From Mesorhizobium sp. B4-1-3 (GTDB lineage: Bacteria > Pseudomonadota > Alphaproteobacteria > Rhizobiales > Rhizobiaceae): 38,137 bases of DNA. A program made the translations under genes and the position numbers. Location: positions 1 to 38,137 of the forward strand of contig NZ_VFTG01000038.1 in NCBI RefSeq assembly GCF_006439355.1, written 5' to 3'. This document shows, piece after piece, positions 28,554 through 38,137 of this stretch (position 1 is its first letter; each line of letters starts with the position of its first letter). Under the pieces are notes generated by a model, which was not told the DNA's origin, ran no database searches, and saw nothing but the letters and a program-made list of their open reading frames with translations.

Positions 28554-28653
28554 AGCGTTTCACCGTTTCACGGAAACGGCGAACCGCCCTATCTCATTGA
28601 TTTGACGCAATTCCGGACGGAAAACCGTTCACACTTTTCCTGGAATTGCTCTA
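28551..28653. repeat. RIME-like rhizobial intergenic element
   Basis: The 103-bp unit begins TAGAGCGTTTCACCG and ends GGAATTGCTCTA, with outer arms TAGAGC/GCTCTA and an inner GTTTCACGGAAAC hairpin. It matches from memory a repeat found in many copies in rhizobial genomes. Its first three bases are the rnd stop codon. A degenerate CCTTCTCTC/GGGAGAAGG palindrome follows at about 28661-28683. Confidence 0.8.
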
Positions 28654-29285
28654 ACGCCCTTCCTTCTCTCACAAGGGAGAAGGGAAAGTCCGCTCAGCGC
28701 CGTTTTACTGCCAGCGCGAAGACCGCGATGACGAAGACCGGGATCGCCAGCAGCGCGAATTTGGTGACGGTCAGCGACGAGGCGAAGGCCAGCGAATCGG
28801 GATTGGCCAATTGGAAATCGGAGAGCAGCCGGGCCAAGGCGAAATTCTGGGCGTAGCCGGCGATCGCATAGGGCAGCACCAGCACCAGCGAGAACAATGC
28901 CTGGAGCTGCGCCGGCATGGCGCGGAAGGTGCTCAGCCGCCGCCCGAAGGCGAGGATAAGGCTCACCAGCGTCAGCGACAGCAGTGCCGGGAACAGAAGG
29001 TCGAAGGTCAGGTAGTGCCAGACGATGATGATCTCGCCGCCGCGCCGGCCGAGCGTGGTAAGCCAGGCCATGCCTTCGTCGGGCGTGAAACCTGCAATGC
29101 GCATGTCGAGCGAAGCCAGGCCGCCGCTCAAGCGCTGGAAATAGAGAAACTCCAGCGCCGTCATGACCAGGAACAGCGCAATCGAAGCAATGGAGAGCGC
29201 CGCCGCGTGGCGCGACAGCCGCAGCACCGCCAGGCTCAAATTACGCCAAAGTCCCCGCTGGCGGTCGGACTGATCGGTCTGCCGA

Positions 29286-30788
<1,503 letters not shown>

Positions 30789-30809
30789 GGCCAGTCCTTT
30801 TGAATGCGG

Positions 30810-30872
30810 AAAAGGCGCCGGGCCGATTGGCCAGCGCCGACTCTCTTCTTCCCTTTCAGGATTGGCGCTGGC
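30810..30872 (-). promoter_or_regulatory. Candidate attenuator in the guaB leader
   Basis: In the RNA sense, GCCAGCGCC (30872-30864) can pair over 9 bp with GGCGCTGGC (30838-30830). The same GGCGCTGGC, extended, is the left arm of a second hairpin GGCGC-T-GGCC, loop AATC, GGCC-C-GGCGCC followed by TTTT (30838-30810). The two structures exclude one another, as in terminator/antiterminator pairs. The U run is short and ends 21 bp before the ATG. Function is inferred only from pairing. Confidence 0.45.
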
Positions 30873-31084
30873 TGGTAACACGTCCTGTCGCAGTTGAAAA
30901 GCCGGTCGTTGGGGGCAACCGCAAAGTCTTGCGCTCAACTGTTTTTCAGCCACCAGTGGTTGCGGTCGCACAAAAGTGACAGCAATTTAATGCGACATCC
31001 GGGCCGAGGCGTGATAACCGCCGGTCGCACCGGTTCGCCCCCAAGCCGGGCCTCGAATCGCGAAGACAAATCAGGGCGTCTCCC

Positions 31085-32506
31085 TTGAACCGCATCATCC
31101 CGCTCATCCTGGCGGTCGCTCTTTTCATGGAGAACATGGATTCGACCGTGATCGCGACGTCGCTGCCGGCGATCGCTGTCGACATCCACACCAGCCCGAT
31201 CGCGCTGAAGCTGGCGCTGACGGCCTATCTGGTGTCGCTGGCGATCTTCATTCCGATCAGCGGCTGGATGGCTGACCGGTTCGGGGCCAAGACCGTGTTC
31301 CGCGCCGCGATCGGCGTCTTCATCGCCGGCTCCGTCGCCTGCGCGTTTGCCAATTCGCTGCCGGCGTTCGTGGTGTCGCGTTTCCTGCAGGGCATAGGCG
31401 GCGCGATGATGACACCGGTCGGGCGCCTGGTGCTGGTACGCGCCACGCCGAAGAACGAACTGGTCGCGGCGATGTCCTGGCTGACCGTGCCGGCGCTGGT
31501 CGGACCGCTGGTCGGACCTCCGATCGGCGGATTCATCACCACCTATTTCACCTGGCACTGGATTTTTCTGATCAACGTGCCGATCGGGCTGCTGGGCATC
31601 TGGCTCGCCACGCGGTTCTTGCCCGAAACCGAGCCCGCCGAGACGCCGCCGCTCGATTTCCCGGGATTTGTGCTCAGCGGGCTCGCAGCGTCCGGCGTCG
31701 TCTTCGGCCTTTCCGTCGTCAGCCTGCCGGCGCTGCCGCCGCTGGCCGGCTTCATCACGGTGGCGGTCGGGGTGATCTCCGGCGTGCTTTATCTCCTCCA
31801 TGCGCAGCGCGCCAGGAACCCGCTGCTGGCGCTGGAGCTGTTCCGCAACCAGGTCTTCCGATCCTCGGTCCTCGGCGGCTCGCTGTTTCGCATCGGCATC
31901 GGCGCGGTGCCGTTCCTTCTGCCGCTGATGTTCCAGATCGGCTTCGGGCTGACGCCCTTCCAGTCGGGCATGATCACCTTCGTCTCGGCGATCGGCGCCA
32001 TTGGCATGAAGTTCGTCACCGCGCTGCTGTTCCGGCTCGCCGGCTTCCGGCGCGTGCTGATCTGGGGCTCGCTGGTCGCGGCCGCGTCGATCGCCATCTA
32101 CGGCCTGTTCACGCCGCAGACGCCCTACGCGCTGATGTTGGCGATCCTTCTGGTCGGCGGCTTCATCCGCTCGATGTTCTTCACCGGTGTCAACGCGCTC
32201 TCCTATGCCGAGATCACGCCCGCGGACACCAGCAAGGCGACGCCGATCACTGCGGTCTTCCAGCAATTGTCGATCGCGATGGGCGTGGCGCTGGCCGGCG
32301 GCATCCTCGAAGTGTCGACCTCGATCCATGGCGGGCCGCTGACTCTGCGGGATTTCCACATCGCCTTCTTCATCGTGGCGGCCGTCTCGGCGGCAGCCTC
32401 GATCACCTTCATGCGGCTTGCGCCGGAGGCCGGCAATGCGGTCTCGGGCCATGGCCGGCTGACCACGCCGAAGACGCTGGAAACGGTGGGCACGGCGGGG
32501 AAGTAG
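31085..32506 (+). CDS. DHA2-type MFS multidrug exporter
   Basis: This 473-residue protein belongs to the EmrB/QacA group with 13-14 hydrophobic segments. Seen are the TM1 signature LFMENMDSTVIATSLPAIA with the DHA2 Asp, motif A GWMADRFGAKTVFR, and motif C in VPALVGPLVGPPIGGFI. Its start is TTG 31085; the next ATG is 14 residues later inside TM1, so TTG gives the intact first helix. AGGG lies about 10 bp upstream. No membrane-fusion partner gene adjoins, so it probably acts alone. Confidence 0.88.
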   Translation: MNRIIPLILAVALFMENMDSTVIATSLPAIAVDIHTSPIALKLALTAYLVSLAIFIPISGWMADRFGAKTVFRAAIGVFIAGSVACAFANSLPAFVVSRFLQGIGGAMMTPVGRLVLVRATPKNELVAAMSWLTVPALVGPLVGPPIGGFITTYFTWHWIFLINVPIGLLGIWLATRFLPETEPAETPPLDFPGFVLSGLAASGVVFGLSVVSLPALPPLAGFITVAVGVISGVLYLLHAQRARNPLLALELFRNQVFRSSVLGGSLFRIGIGAVPFLLPLMFQIGFGLTPFQSGMITFVSAIGAIGMKFVTALLFRLAGFRRVLIWGSLVAAASIAIYGLFTPQTPYALMLAILLVGGFIRSMFFTGVNALSYAEITPADTSKATPITAVFQQLSIAMGVALAGGILEVSTSIHGGPLTLRDFHIAFFIVAAVSAAASITFMRLAPEAGNAVSGHGRLTTPKTLETVGTAGK

Positions 32507-32528
32507 CTCAGGGTACGGCTCTGCCTAA

Positions 32529-32590
32529 CTTCGTCATTCCAAGGTCTGCGCGCGTCGCTTCGCTCCTTGCTCCGCCCTAGAATGACGAAG
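32529..32590. repeat. Long inverted repeat spanning the rlmE stop codon
   Basis: CTTCGTCATTC (32529-32539) and GAATGACGAAG (32580-32590) form an 11-bp perfect stem with a 40-bp GC-rich centre. It lies between the convergent DHA2 exporter and rlmE and includes the rlmE stop (32577-32579) and last codons. It resembles a dispersed rhizobial repeat and may end transcription in both directions. Confidence 0.7.
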
Positions 32591-33290
32591 TGCCAGGGTC
32601 TTTGAACTCCTTCGCCAGCAGGTAAAGCTCCACCGATTCATTGCGCGAGGCCGGCGGCTTCACATGATGGACCGAGCGGAAGTTCTGCTTCAGCAGCGAC
32701 AAAAGCTCGTTCTCGGCGCCGCCCTGAAAGGTCTTGGCGAGGAAATGCCCGCCGGGCTTGAGCACGTGCAGCGCGAAATCGGCCGCGACTTCGCACAGAT
32801 GCATAGTCCGCAAATGGTCGGTGCGGCGATGGCCGGTCGTGGGCGCGGCCATATCGGACAGCACCACGTCCGGCTGGCCGCCGAGCGCCTCAGCGAGTTT
32901 TTGCGGCGCGTCCGGATCGAGGAAATCCATCTGCAGGATGACAGCGCCCGGTACCGGATCCATTTCGAGATAGTCGATGCCGACCACATGCGGATTCTCG
33001 GCGCTAGACTTCGTCCGCGCGGCCGCTACCTGGCACCAGCCGCCGGGCGCAGCGCCCAGGTCGATGACCTTCATGCCAGGCTTCAGGAGATGATGCTTGT
33101 CGTCGATCTCGATCAGCTTGTAGGCCGCGCGGGAGCGATACCCGTCCGCCTTGGAGCGCTGCACATAGGGATCGTTCATGTGGCGCTCGAGCCAACGGCG
33201 CGAGGATTCTTTCAAGCCGCTCTTCTTGTTGATCCTGGTCTTGAGGACGCGAATGCTTCCCGAGCCCGGCTTTTCCGGTTTCTTGCTCAT
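32577..33290 (-). CDS. rlmE: 23S rRNA 2'-O-methyltransferase RlmE (FtsJ/RrmJ)
   Basis: This 237-residue enzyme methylates U2552 in the A-loop of 23S rRNA. The SAM motif is VIDLGAAPGGW (75-85). The catalytic K-D-K-E set is visible as K58 (AAYKL), D146 (SDMAAP), K186 (AKTFQG) and E221 (ESVELYLLA). It is slightly longer than E. coli RlmE owing to a basic N-terminal tail. ATG 33290 (MSKKPEKPGS) is chosen; in-frame starts further up would overlap ppx. It lies 55 bp downstream of the ppx/gppA stop on the same strand, so the two are likely one operon. The last codons sit in a repeat. Confidence 0.94.
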   Translation of the reverse strand: MSKKPEKPGSGSIRVLKTRINKKSGLKESSRRWLERHMNDPYVQRSKADGYRSRAAYKLIEIDDKHHLLKPGMKVIDLGAAPGGWCQVAAARTKSSAENPHVVGIDYLEMDPVPGAVILQMDFLDPDAPQKLAEALGGQPDVVLSDMAAPTTGHRRTDHLRTMHLCEVAADFALHVLKPGGHFLAKTFQGGAENELLSLLKQNFRSVHHVKPPASRNESVELYLLAKEFKDPGTSSF

Positions 33291-33345
33291 CGGCGTTCTC
33301 TTCTGCGCATGAGCTTTTCCAAAAACCGGCTTCCACTGTTTGGGA

Positions 33346-34710
33346 TCATGCGCGGCGCCCATGATTGCGCCAGACGCCGTCATCGGCCATAAGCTCGCTC
33401 AAAATCCCCTCGCGCAAGCCCCGGTCGGCGACGCGCAGCCGCTCGGACGGCCACACGCCACGGATCGCCTCCAGAATGGCGCAGCCGGCAAGAACGAGGT
33501 CGGCGCGGTCGGCGCCGATGCAGGGATTGGCGCAGCGCTGCTGGAAATCCCAGCCGATCAGGCGCTCGATCATGCGATCGACGCTGTCGCGGTCCATCCA
33601 CAGGCCATCGACGCGGCGGCGGTCGTAGCGATCGAGATCGAGATGCACGCCGGCAAGCGTCGTCACCGTGCCGGACGTGCCGAGCAGATGGAAGTTGGGG
33701 CTGGCCAGCACATGCGCGAGCCGGTCGCGGCCGTCGAAGGCCTTCAGCCGGGCGGCCACATCGTCGACCATGGCGGCAAAGGTCTCGCGCGTCACGGTGC
33801 GGCCGCCGAAGCGCTCGGCGAGCGAGACGACGCCGACGGGCAGCGAGGTCCAGGACACGATGTGGTTGGCCAGACGCGGCGAACGCCGTCCGGTCAGGTC
33901 GATCAGCGCGATTTCCGACGAGCCGCCGCCAATGTCGAACAGCACCACGCCTTGCGTATCGCGCTCGACCAGCGAGCCGCAGCCGGAAACGGCCAGGCGG
34001 GCTTCGGTCTGGCGGTCGATGATCTCGAGCTTCAGCCCGGCCTCGCGCTCGACCCGATCCAAGAACTCGACACCGTTAGCGGCCGAGCGGCAGGCCTCCG
34101 TGGCGATCAGCCTGGCTTTCCTGATCTTGCGGTTGCGCAGCTTCTCGCCGCAGATCTTCAGCGCCTCGACCGCGCGGTCCATCGCCGCCTGGCTGAGCCG
34201 ACCGCTGGCCGTCAGCCCCTCGCCCAGCCTGACGATGCGCGAGAAAGCGTCGATGACGCGGAACTGGCCGTGGCGGCCAGGCACCGCGACCAGCAACCGG
34301 CAATTGTTGGTGCCGAGGTCGAGCGCGGCAAAGACAGGCAATTCCTGTTGCGGCGGACGCTGCGGGGCCGCCAGCCTCGGCTCGACTGGAGAAGGCGCGC
34401 TCCGAGGTTGGCTTGCCGCCGTGGCGGCAGGCGCAGGCTGCGGAACGACGCCGTTCTCGTCGCGCGCGAATACCTTGCGGCCCCGCTTGCGCTTGCGGCG
34501 TTTGCGCATCTTGCCTTTCGGCTGATCGCCATGCTGGTCAGCCTGGCTTGCGCCAGTTTGCCTCTGGCTGGCATGTCTGGGGTCAGCATGTCTTTGGTGC
34601 GCACCCGCGTGGCGGCTGAATCGCGCCGGGTGCGGGCCCGCCGGCTGCGTCGGCGATGCCCCGGACATGCCCACTGCCGACGCGCCCGCGCCGGTATCGT
34701 GGTCTTCCAC
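33346..34710 (-). CDS. ppx: Ppx/GppA family exopolyphosphatase / pppGpp phosphatase
   Basis: The 454-residue product has the actin-like Ppx/GppA fold: phosphate-1 motif FAALDLGTNNCRLLVA (about 127-142), VVLFDIGGGSSEIALIDL, and the GTSGTVTTLAGVHL motif. Family members hydrolyse polyphosphate ends or convert pppGpp to ppGpp; sequence does not decide which. GTG 34710 is chosen for its AAGGA six bases upstream. It yields a roughly 120-residue N-terminal extension, low in complexity and rich in His, Gln, Pro and Arg with a KMRKRRKRKRGRK block. ATG 34671 is an alternative. Together with rlmE it forms a probable two-gene operon. A ppk2 gene lies 30 kb away. Confidence 0.9.
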   Translation of the reverse strand: MEDHDTGAGASAVGMSGASPTQPAGPHPARFSRHAGAHQRHADPRHASQRQTGASQADQHGDQPKGKMRKRRKRKRGRKVFARDENGVVPQPAPAATAASQPRSAPSPVEPRLAAPQRPPQQELPVFAALDLGTNNCRLLVAVPGRHGQFRVIDAFSRIVRLGEGLTASGRLSQAAMDRAVEALKICGEKLRNRKIRKARLIATEACRSAANGVEFLDRVEREAGLKLEIIDRQTEARLAVSGCGSLVERDTQGVVLFDIGGGSSEIALIDLTGRRSPRLANHIVSWTSLPVGVVSLAERFGGRTVTRETFAAMVDDVAARLKAFDGRDRLAHVLASPNFHLLGTSGTVTTLAGVHLDLDRYDRRRVDGLWMDRDSVDRMIERLIGWDFQQRCANPCIGADRADLVLAGCAILEAIRGVWPSERLRVADRGLREGILSELMADDGVWRNHGRRA

Positions 34711-34987
34711 TTCAGTTCCTTCCGGCGCCGCGCGAACCGGAAGCGGACGCAGCAGGCACCTCGATTGTTTCAAGTTGAAGACAGAGTAGCAGCGCCGTTC
34801 GCAATCACCAAGAGCGCGATGCCGAATTTCACTAACGTCACATTTGCCAGCGTCACGTTGGGGCAATGTCTTGCCGGTTGAATAGCCGGCTTCAATCAGG
34901 CATGTCTCAAACGCGGGTTCCAAGGGGCAAGGGTTCGAAAGGATTGGGCAACATCATCAATGAGCTGCAACGCATGATGACGACGCC

Positions 34988-35920
34988 ATGAATTGGAGGC
35001 GCTATTTCTGGCCGGTCATAGGCATCGCGGCCGTTGCGTTCTCGCTGTGGCTGCTCATCCACGAACTGCGCGGCATCTCGCTCGACGATGTCTGGGCCGG
35101 CATCGCCGCCATTCCGCCGCGCGATTGGGTGCTGGCGGCGCTGAGCTCGGTCGTCGCCTATGCCTCGCTCGCCGGCTACGACCACATAGCGCTGCTGCAT
35201 ATCGGCAAGAAAGTATCGTGGCTGTTCGTCACACTGTGCTCCTTCACCACTTACGCGGTGTCGCACAATATCGGCGGCTCGGTGTTCTCCGGCGCGGTGA
35301 TCCGCTATCGCGCCTACGCCACGCGGGGATTGACCGGCCAGGAGGTCGGCGTGCTGGTGGCGATCTGCTGGTTCACCTTCATTCTGTCCAGCGTTTTCCT
35401 CGGCGGCCTCGTTCTGCTGTTCGAGCCGCAGATCATCGACCGCTTCACCGGCGCGCCGCATCATGGCGCTGCCTTCGCCGCGGGGCTCGCCATGCTTATC
35501 CTCGTCGGCGCCTATGCGTTCGGCAGCTGGCTTAGGCTGAGATCTTTGAAGATAGGCAGCTTCGAGCTCCACTATCCGGCGCTGCCGATCGTAGCGCGAC
35601 AGTTGCTGGTCGGGCCGGTCGAGCTGCTCGGAGCTGCCGCGATCATCTACTTTGCCCTCCCCGATGCCGGAAATCCCGGCTATTTCGTCGTGCTCGGTGT
35701 GTTCATGGTGTCGTTTTCGATCGGGCTGCTGTCACATGCGCCGGGTGCGCTCGGCGTGTTCGAGGTCGTCTTCCTCACCGGCCTTTCGGACATGAACCCG
35801 GTGGGAGTGCTCGCTGCGCTTCTGGTATTCCGCCTGTTCTATCTCATCATTCCGCTGCTGATCGGCCTTGGCGTGGTGCTTTATTTCGAGCATTCGCAGT
35901 ACAGCAAAGGCGAAAGCTGA
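34988..35920 (+). CDS. UPF0104 / lysylphosphatidylglycerol synthase TM-like protein
   Basis: This 310-residue protein has 8 or so hydrophobic segments and the YbhN/UPF0104 pattern shared with the flippase domain of MprF. Seen are TTYAVSHNIGGSVFSGAVIRYRAYATRGL (about 87-115) and SFSIGLLSHAPGALGVFEVVFLTGL (about 238-262), with conserved Gly/Pro turns. It lacks the soluble aminoacyl-transfer domain of MprF, so it may only move lipids. ATG 34988 lies in a purine-poor context; no strong ribosome binding site is seen. Divergent from ppx with a 277-bp spacer. Confidence 0.87.
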   Translation: MNWRRYFWPVIGIAAVAFSLWLLIHELRGISLDDVWAGIAAIPPRDWVLAALSSVVAYASLAGYDHIALLHIGKKVSWLFVTLCSFTTYAVSHNIGGSVFSGAVIRYRAYATRGLTGQEVGVLVAICWFTFILSSVFLGGLVLLFEPQIIDRFTGAPHHGAAFAAGLAMLILVGAYAFGSWLRLRSLKIGSFELHYPALPIVARQLLVGPVELLGAAAIIYFALPDAGNPGYFVVLGVFMVSFSIGLLSHAPGALGVFEVVFLTGLSDMNPVGVLAALLVFRLFYLIIPLLIGLGVVLYFEHSQYSKGES

Positions 35921-36044
35921 AGCCTTCCGAGCGCCCGGCCGAACGGCCAACGGATGTCGCCCAAAAGTGCCGAGCGGCTTTGGGCGAACGACATGCATCG
36001 GACAAAAGGCTTCAAAAAGGCCGCGATTGAACTCAGCTGCGGGC

Positions 36045-36072
36045 TTGACTATTTTTCGATGGCGGCTACAAG
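36045..36072 (+). promoter_or_regulatory. Probable tRNA-Gln promoter
   Basis: TTGACT (36045-36050), 16-bp spacer, TACAAG (36067-36072). The predicted start would lie about 48 bp before the tRNA. Match to the rhizobial housekeeping consensus is fair. Confidence 0.5.
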
Positions 36073-36126
36073 GCAGCGCTCGCGGCACATGAGCCGCCCG
36101 CTTCGCGCAATACCAATCGCGCCTGC

Positions 36127-36200
36127 TGGGGAATAGGTTAACGGTAGACCCACGGACTCTGACTCCGTTAGTCCTGGTTCGAATCCAGGTTCCCCAGCCA
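36127..36200 (+). tRNA. tRNA-Gln (anticodon CTG)
   Basis: The acceptor stem pairs TGGGGAA (36127-36133) with TTCCCCA (36190-36196), followed by GCCA at 36197-36200 so the CCA is encoded. The anticodon stem ACGGA/TCCGT encloses the loop CTCTGAC, giving anticodon CTG. The T-arm CCTGG-TTCGAAT-CCAGG is perfect. Total 74 nt. It reads the CAG glutamine codon. Confidence 0.97.
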
Positions 36201-36684
36201 AACTGGATGTCCTGTGGACGACTCGGTTCCACAAGCTTCTTTCGCCGTCCCCCATGTACGTTTCTCCGGCTTCGCCGTGCCGCGATTTCACGCAGGACAC
36301 GCGTCTGTTCGACCAATGCTCAGACATTCGATCGCCTATCGAGTTTGAACGGAGACTCAGACCCGCGCGAAGAGCGGGCATCACGATGGCCGTTCTGCAT
36401 GGCCGGAAGTACTGCCGACGTGGTTGACCGTGGGGGTCTGTGACCTAGCTTAGAGTTCAGAATGGACCGTCCGGACTCCCCAAAAATGCGGATTGGAACG
36501 CACCGTGGGAGAACTTTTGGGATATTGACGATGGAGAGGTGCGAGTCGGCTTTTCGGGACATTTAGGGCAGGCGGCGCTGGAGGCCCGAAGCAGTCACAG
36601 CTTGGAGAGCAGAAGCAGCTTTAGCCAGCATCGGGGAGAAGACCCAAACACCGCTTCGCGAACTTAAGTAGCACCCAAGACCAC
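36201..36684. other. Gene-poor stretch after tRNA-Gln
   Basis: No convincing gene is seen in these 484 bp on either strand. Open frames here lack ribosome binding sites and family resemblance. Base composition seems lower in GC than the left side. No copy of the tRNA 3' end was found inside the window, so an attachment site is not demonstrated. Confidence 0.5.
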
Positions 36685-38137
36685 ATGGGCACGACGATGC
36701 CAAATCATCTTGCCGAAATTTACACAAGTAACACAGATCTCGCCATCCCCGGTGCGATTGCGATACTCGTACTGGCTGGCGTCTTTCTTGTGCTCCGGCA
36801 TGCCCTTGTCGCAGTGCTGCGGAGTCGCCCGAGACCAAATGCCTACCTGAAAGAATGCAAGCCTGTTCCTCTCGAGGAGGTTCCTTGGGTCTGGGAACGC
36901 CCGGTCGACCTTGCAACCGGAACTGGTTCTTCTCAGGCTGTCGTGTCCTCGGACGCGGATGCCCGGCCTCAGGATGCAAACTACCGTCAGTTCGGGGTGC
37001 GAATCGAACATTTCGAGATGATCTCCGAAGGTTATGAGAGTTCGCCAGGCGACCTGCCCAATCCCTTCGCTTCCCCGACAAACATCGCTACGGCGTCACC
37101 TCCCCGTGTTCGCTGGCCTATCGGTCTTTTATCACGCCTGGGCATCGCCACGATCTGTCTGGCCGTGCCGCTTGGCTATACGATGACGAGACAAAATTGG
37201 GTCGAAAGCGCCCCCGTCATTTCGCAGGCCCAGAATCCCTCCCAGCCCGATCTTTCGCGATCCTTCGCGGTTCCGACGAGTGCTGCATTGGATACGGAGG
37301 GACCAGCCCAGGGCGACGGGCGTACGAATGCCCAATCGCCTGGCCCGGATCTCGCGGCTGCCAAGGCTGAAGTCGAGGCTGCTCGTGCTCAGGCATCCGC
37401 TGCGAGGGATCTGGCCGGCCACGAGCACCGAACTCTGGAAGAAGAGCGCGCCAGAAGCGCCTCTCTGCAGAGTGCGCTCTTGGAATCGCGCAAGCAGGTC
37501 GACGCGCTGAGGACAAGCATGGCAGCAGCCGACAACGCATACGGGGAGCGTTTGCGCAACGAAGTCGCGACAGCCCGCATGTATGACGCATTGCAGCGCA
37601 TTGCGGGAGACGCCCGCAGGCTGCTGGGCGAGAGCATCAACTATGTCGTTACGCAGATGCCGGCTGCTCATCTGGAGCGTCAGCGAACTGAATTGATGGC
37701 GCGCGACTTATACCAGGCGCGGGCGCAAATTTCACAGCTTCAGGCCACGGCCGCCGAGGACAGCGCCAGTGCCAAGGCCTCGCTTGCACAAGTGAACGGA
37801 GCGCTTGACGACGAGCGCCGGAAGTCGAAGGACCTTCGTGGCGACCTCGCCGCAATGGAACTGTCCAAGGCCGCGATCGCGGATAAGGCTGAGCGGGAAC
37901 GAACCGGTGCAGCCACAGCGAGAGAACGGGTGGAGCAGACCGCAACCGAGACTGCACAGACCCTCGCCCGAGAACGCGCTTCCGCAGCATCGACTCGTGA
38001 GGATCTTGAAAAAGCCCGCCTCGAGCGCGACGCGGCTGAACAGGAACGAGCCAAGGCTTCCAAAACAAAAGAGCGTGCGGAGCAGACCGCAGCCGAGACG
38101 GCGCAGGCTCTGACACGAGAACGCGCTTCCGCAGCAT
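36685..38137 (+). CDS. Two-TM coiled-coil protein of unknown function (runs off right edge)
   Basis: The frame is open from ATG 36685 to the window end (484 codons, no stop). A first hydrophobic helix lies at about 20-45 (AIPGAIAILVLAGVF), then about 100 hydrophilic residues, then a second helix at about 146-165 (GLLSRLGIATICLAVPLGY). After a Pro/Gln/Ser-rich linker, from about 219 on it is a long Ala/Glu/Arg/Gln coiled coil. Residues 414-435 recur at 463-484 with 18 of 22 identical; the period is 49 residues, seven heptads. No enzyme motif is seen. The N-terminal half argues for membrane anchoring with the coil on one side. No clear ribosome binding site precedes the ATG, but an in-frame TAG upstream leaves no better start. 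Family not recognised. Confidence 0.75.
   Translation, partial: MGTTMPNHLAEIYTSNTDLAIPGAIAILVLAGVFLVLRHALVAVLRSRPRPNAYLKECKPVPLEEVPWVWERPVDLATGTGSSQAVVSSDADARPQDANYRQFGVRIEHFEMISEGYESSPGDLPNPFASPTNIATASPPRVRWPIGLLSRLGIATICLAVPLGYTMTRQNWVESAPVISQAQNPSQPDLSRSFAVPTSAALDTEGPAQGDGRTNAQSPGPDLAAAKAEVEAARAQASAARDLAGHEHRTLEEERARSASLQSALLESRKQVDALRTSMAAADNAYGERLRNEVATARMYDALQRIAGDARRLLGESINYVVTQMPAAHLERQRTELMARDLYQARAQISQLQATAAEDSASAKASLAQVNGALDDERRKSKDLRGDLAAMELSKAAIADKAERERTGAATARERVEQTATETAQTLARERASAASTREDLEKARLERDAAEQERAKASKTKERAEQTAAETAQALTRERASAA

Noticed and set aside
30935..32452. A 505-codon minus-strand frame opposite the DHA2 exporter
   Set aside because: Composition is almost entirely Arg/Asp/Gln/His/Glu, typical of an antisense frame; the exporter on the plus strand has clear motifs.
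33340..34881. A 513-codon plus-strand frame opposite ppx/gppA
   Set aside because: Antisense shadow of a high-GC gene; no family resemblance or ribosome binding site.
37649..38137. Minus-strand frame at the right edge
   Set aside because: It is antisense to the repeat-rich coiled-coil gene; its Ser/Arg/Pro composition mirrors Ala/Glu/Arg codons on the plus strand.

Overview
The window looks like chromosome of a rhizobium-type alphaproteobacterium, most likely Mesorhizobium or a close relative. The grounds are the high-GC codon use, rhizobial intergenic palindromes (CCTTCTCCCC/GGGGAGAAGG units and a RIME-like element), an OpgC-type periplasmic glucan acyltransferase gene, an alphaproteobacterial LexA box (GTTC-N7-GTTC), and Mg-type HemB with alphaproteobacterial-type housekeeping proteins. 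The genus assignment is inference.

Layout. 1-294 is the tail of an IS110-family transposase. 425-3365 holds hemB, a DHFR-like reductase and a type-2 polyphosphate kinase (minus strand). 3650-5570 is a lower-GC insertion with a DarT/DarG DNA-ADP-ribosylation toxin-antitoxin pair, antitoxin gene first, behind a promoter overlapped by a LexA box. It is followed by a scar where the first 16-18 codons of an aldo/keto reductase abut a GT90 glycosyltransferase that has lost its 3' end. 6702-8730 is a divergent GntR regulator/MdtG-like exporter pair with a perfect operator. 8768-10748 has a DUF423 protein, two paralogous small genes and a LacI regulator; near-identical palindromes precede all three of the last genes. 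10803-18968 carries an OpgC-like protein, an esterase, the transhydrogenase SthA, an ICMT-like protein, an RDD protein, the N-degron leucyltransferase Bpt, a DMT exporter and an AI-2E family permease. 19222-24991 is parC, an unknown exported protein and aspS. 25106-28553 is a DeoR/MFS pair and rnd. 28694-34710 is guaB with a downstream membrane gene, a DHA2 exporter, rlmE and ppx/gppA. 34988-36200 is an UPF0104 membrane protein and tRNA-Gln(CTG). From 36685 to the right edge runs an open frame for a two-TM coiled-coil protein with a 49-residue repeat.

Most genes are housekeeping or local regulator/transporter modules. The points most worth attention are the SOS-linked darGT operon and its scarred flank, the LacI/small-protein module at 8990-9670, the possible attenuator in the guaB leader, and the unfinished coiled-coil gene at the right edge.
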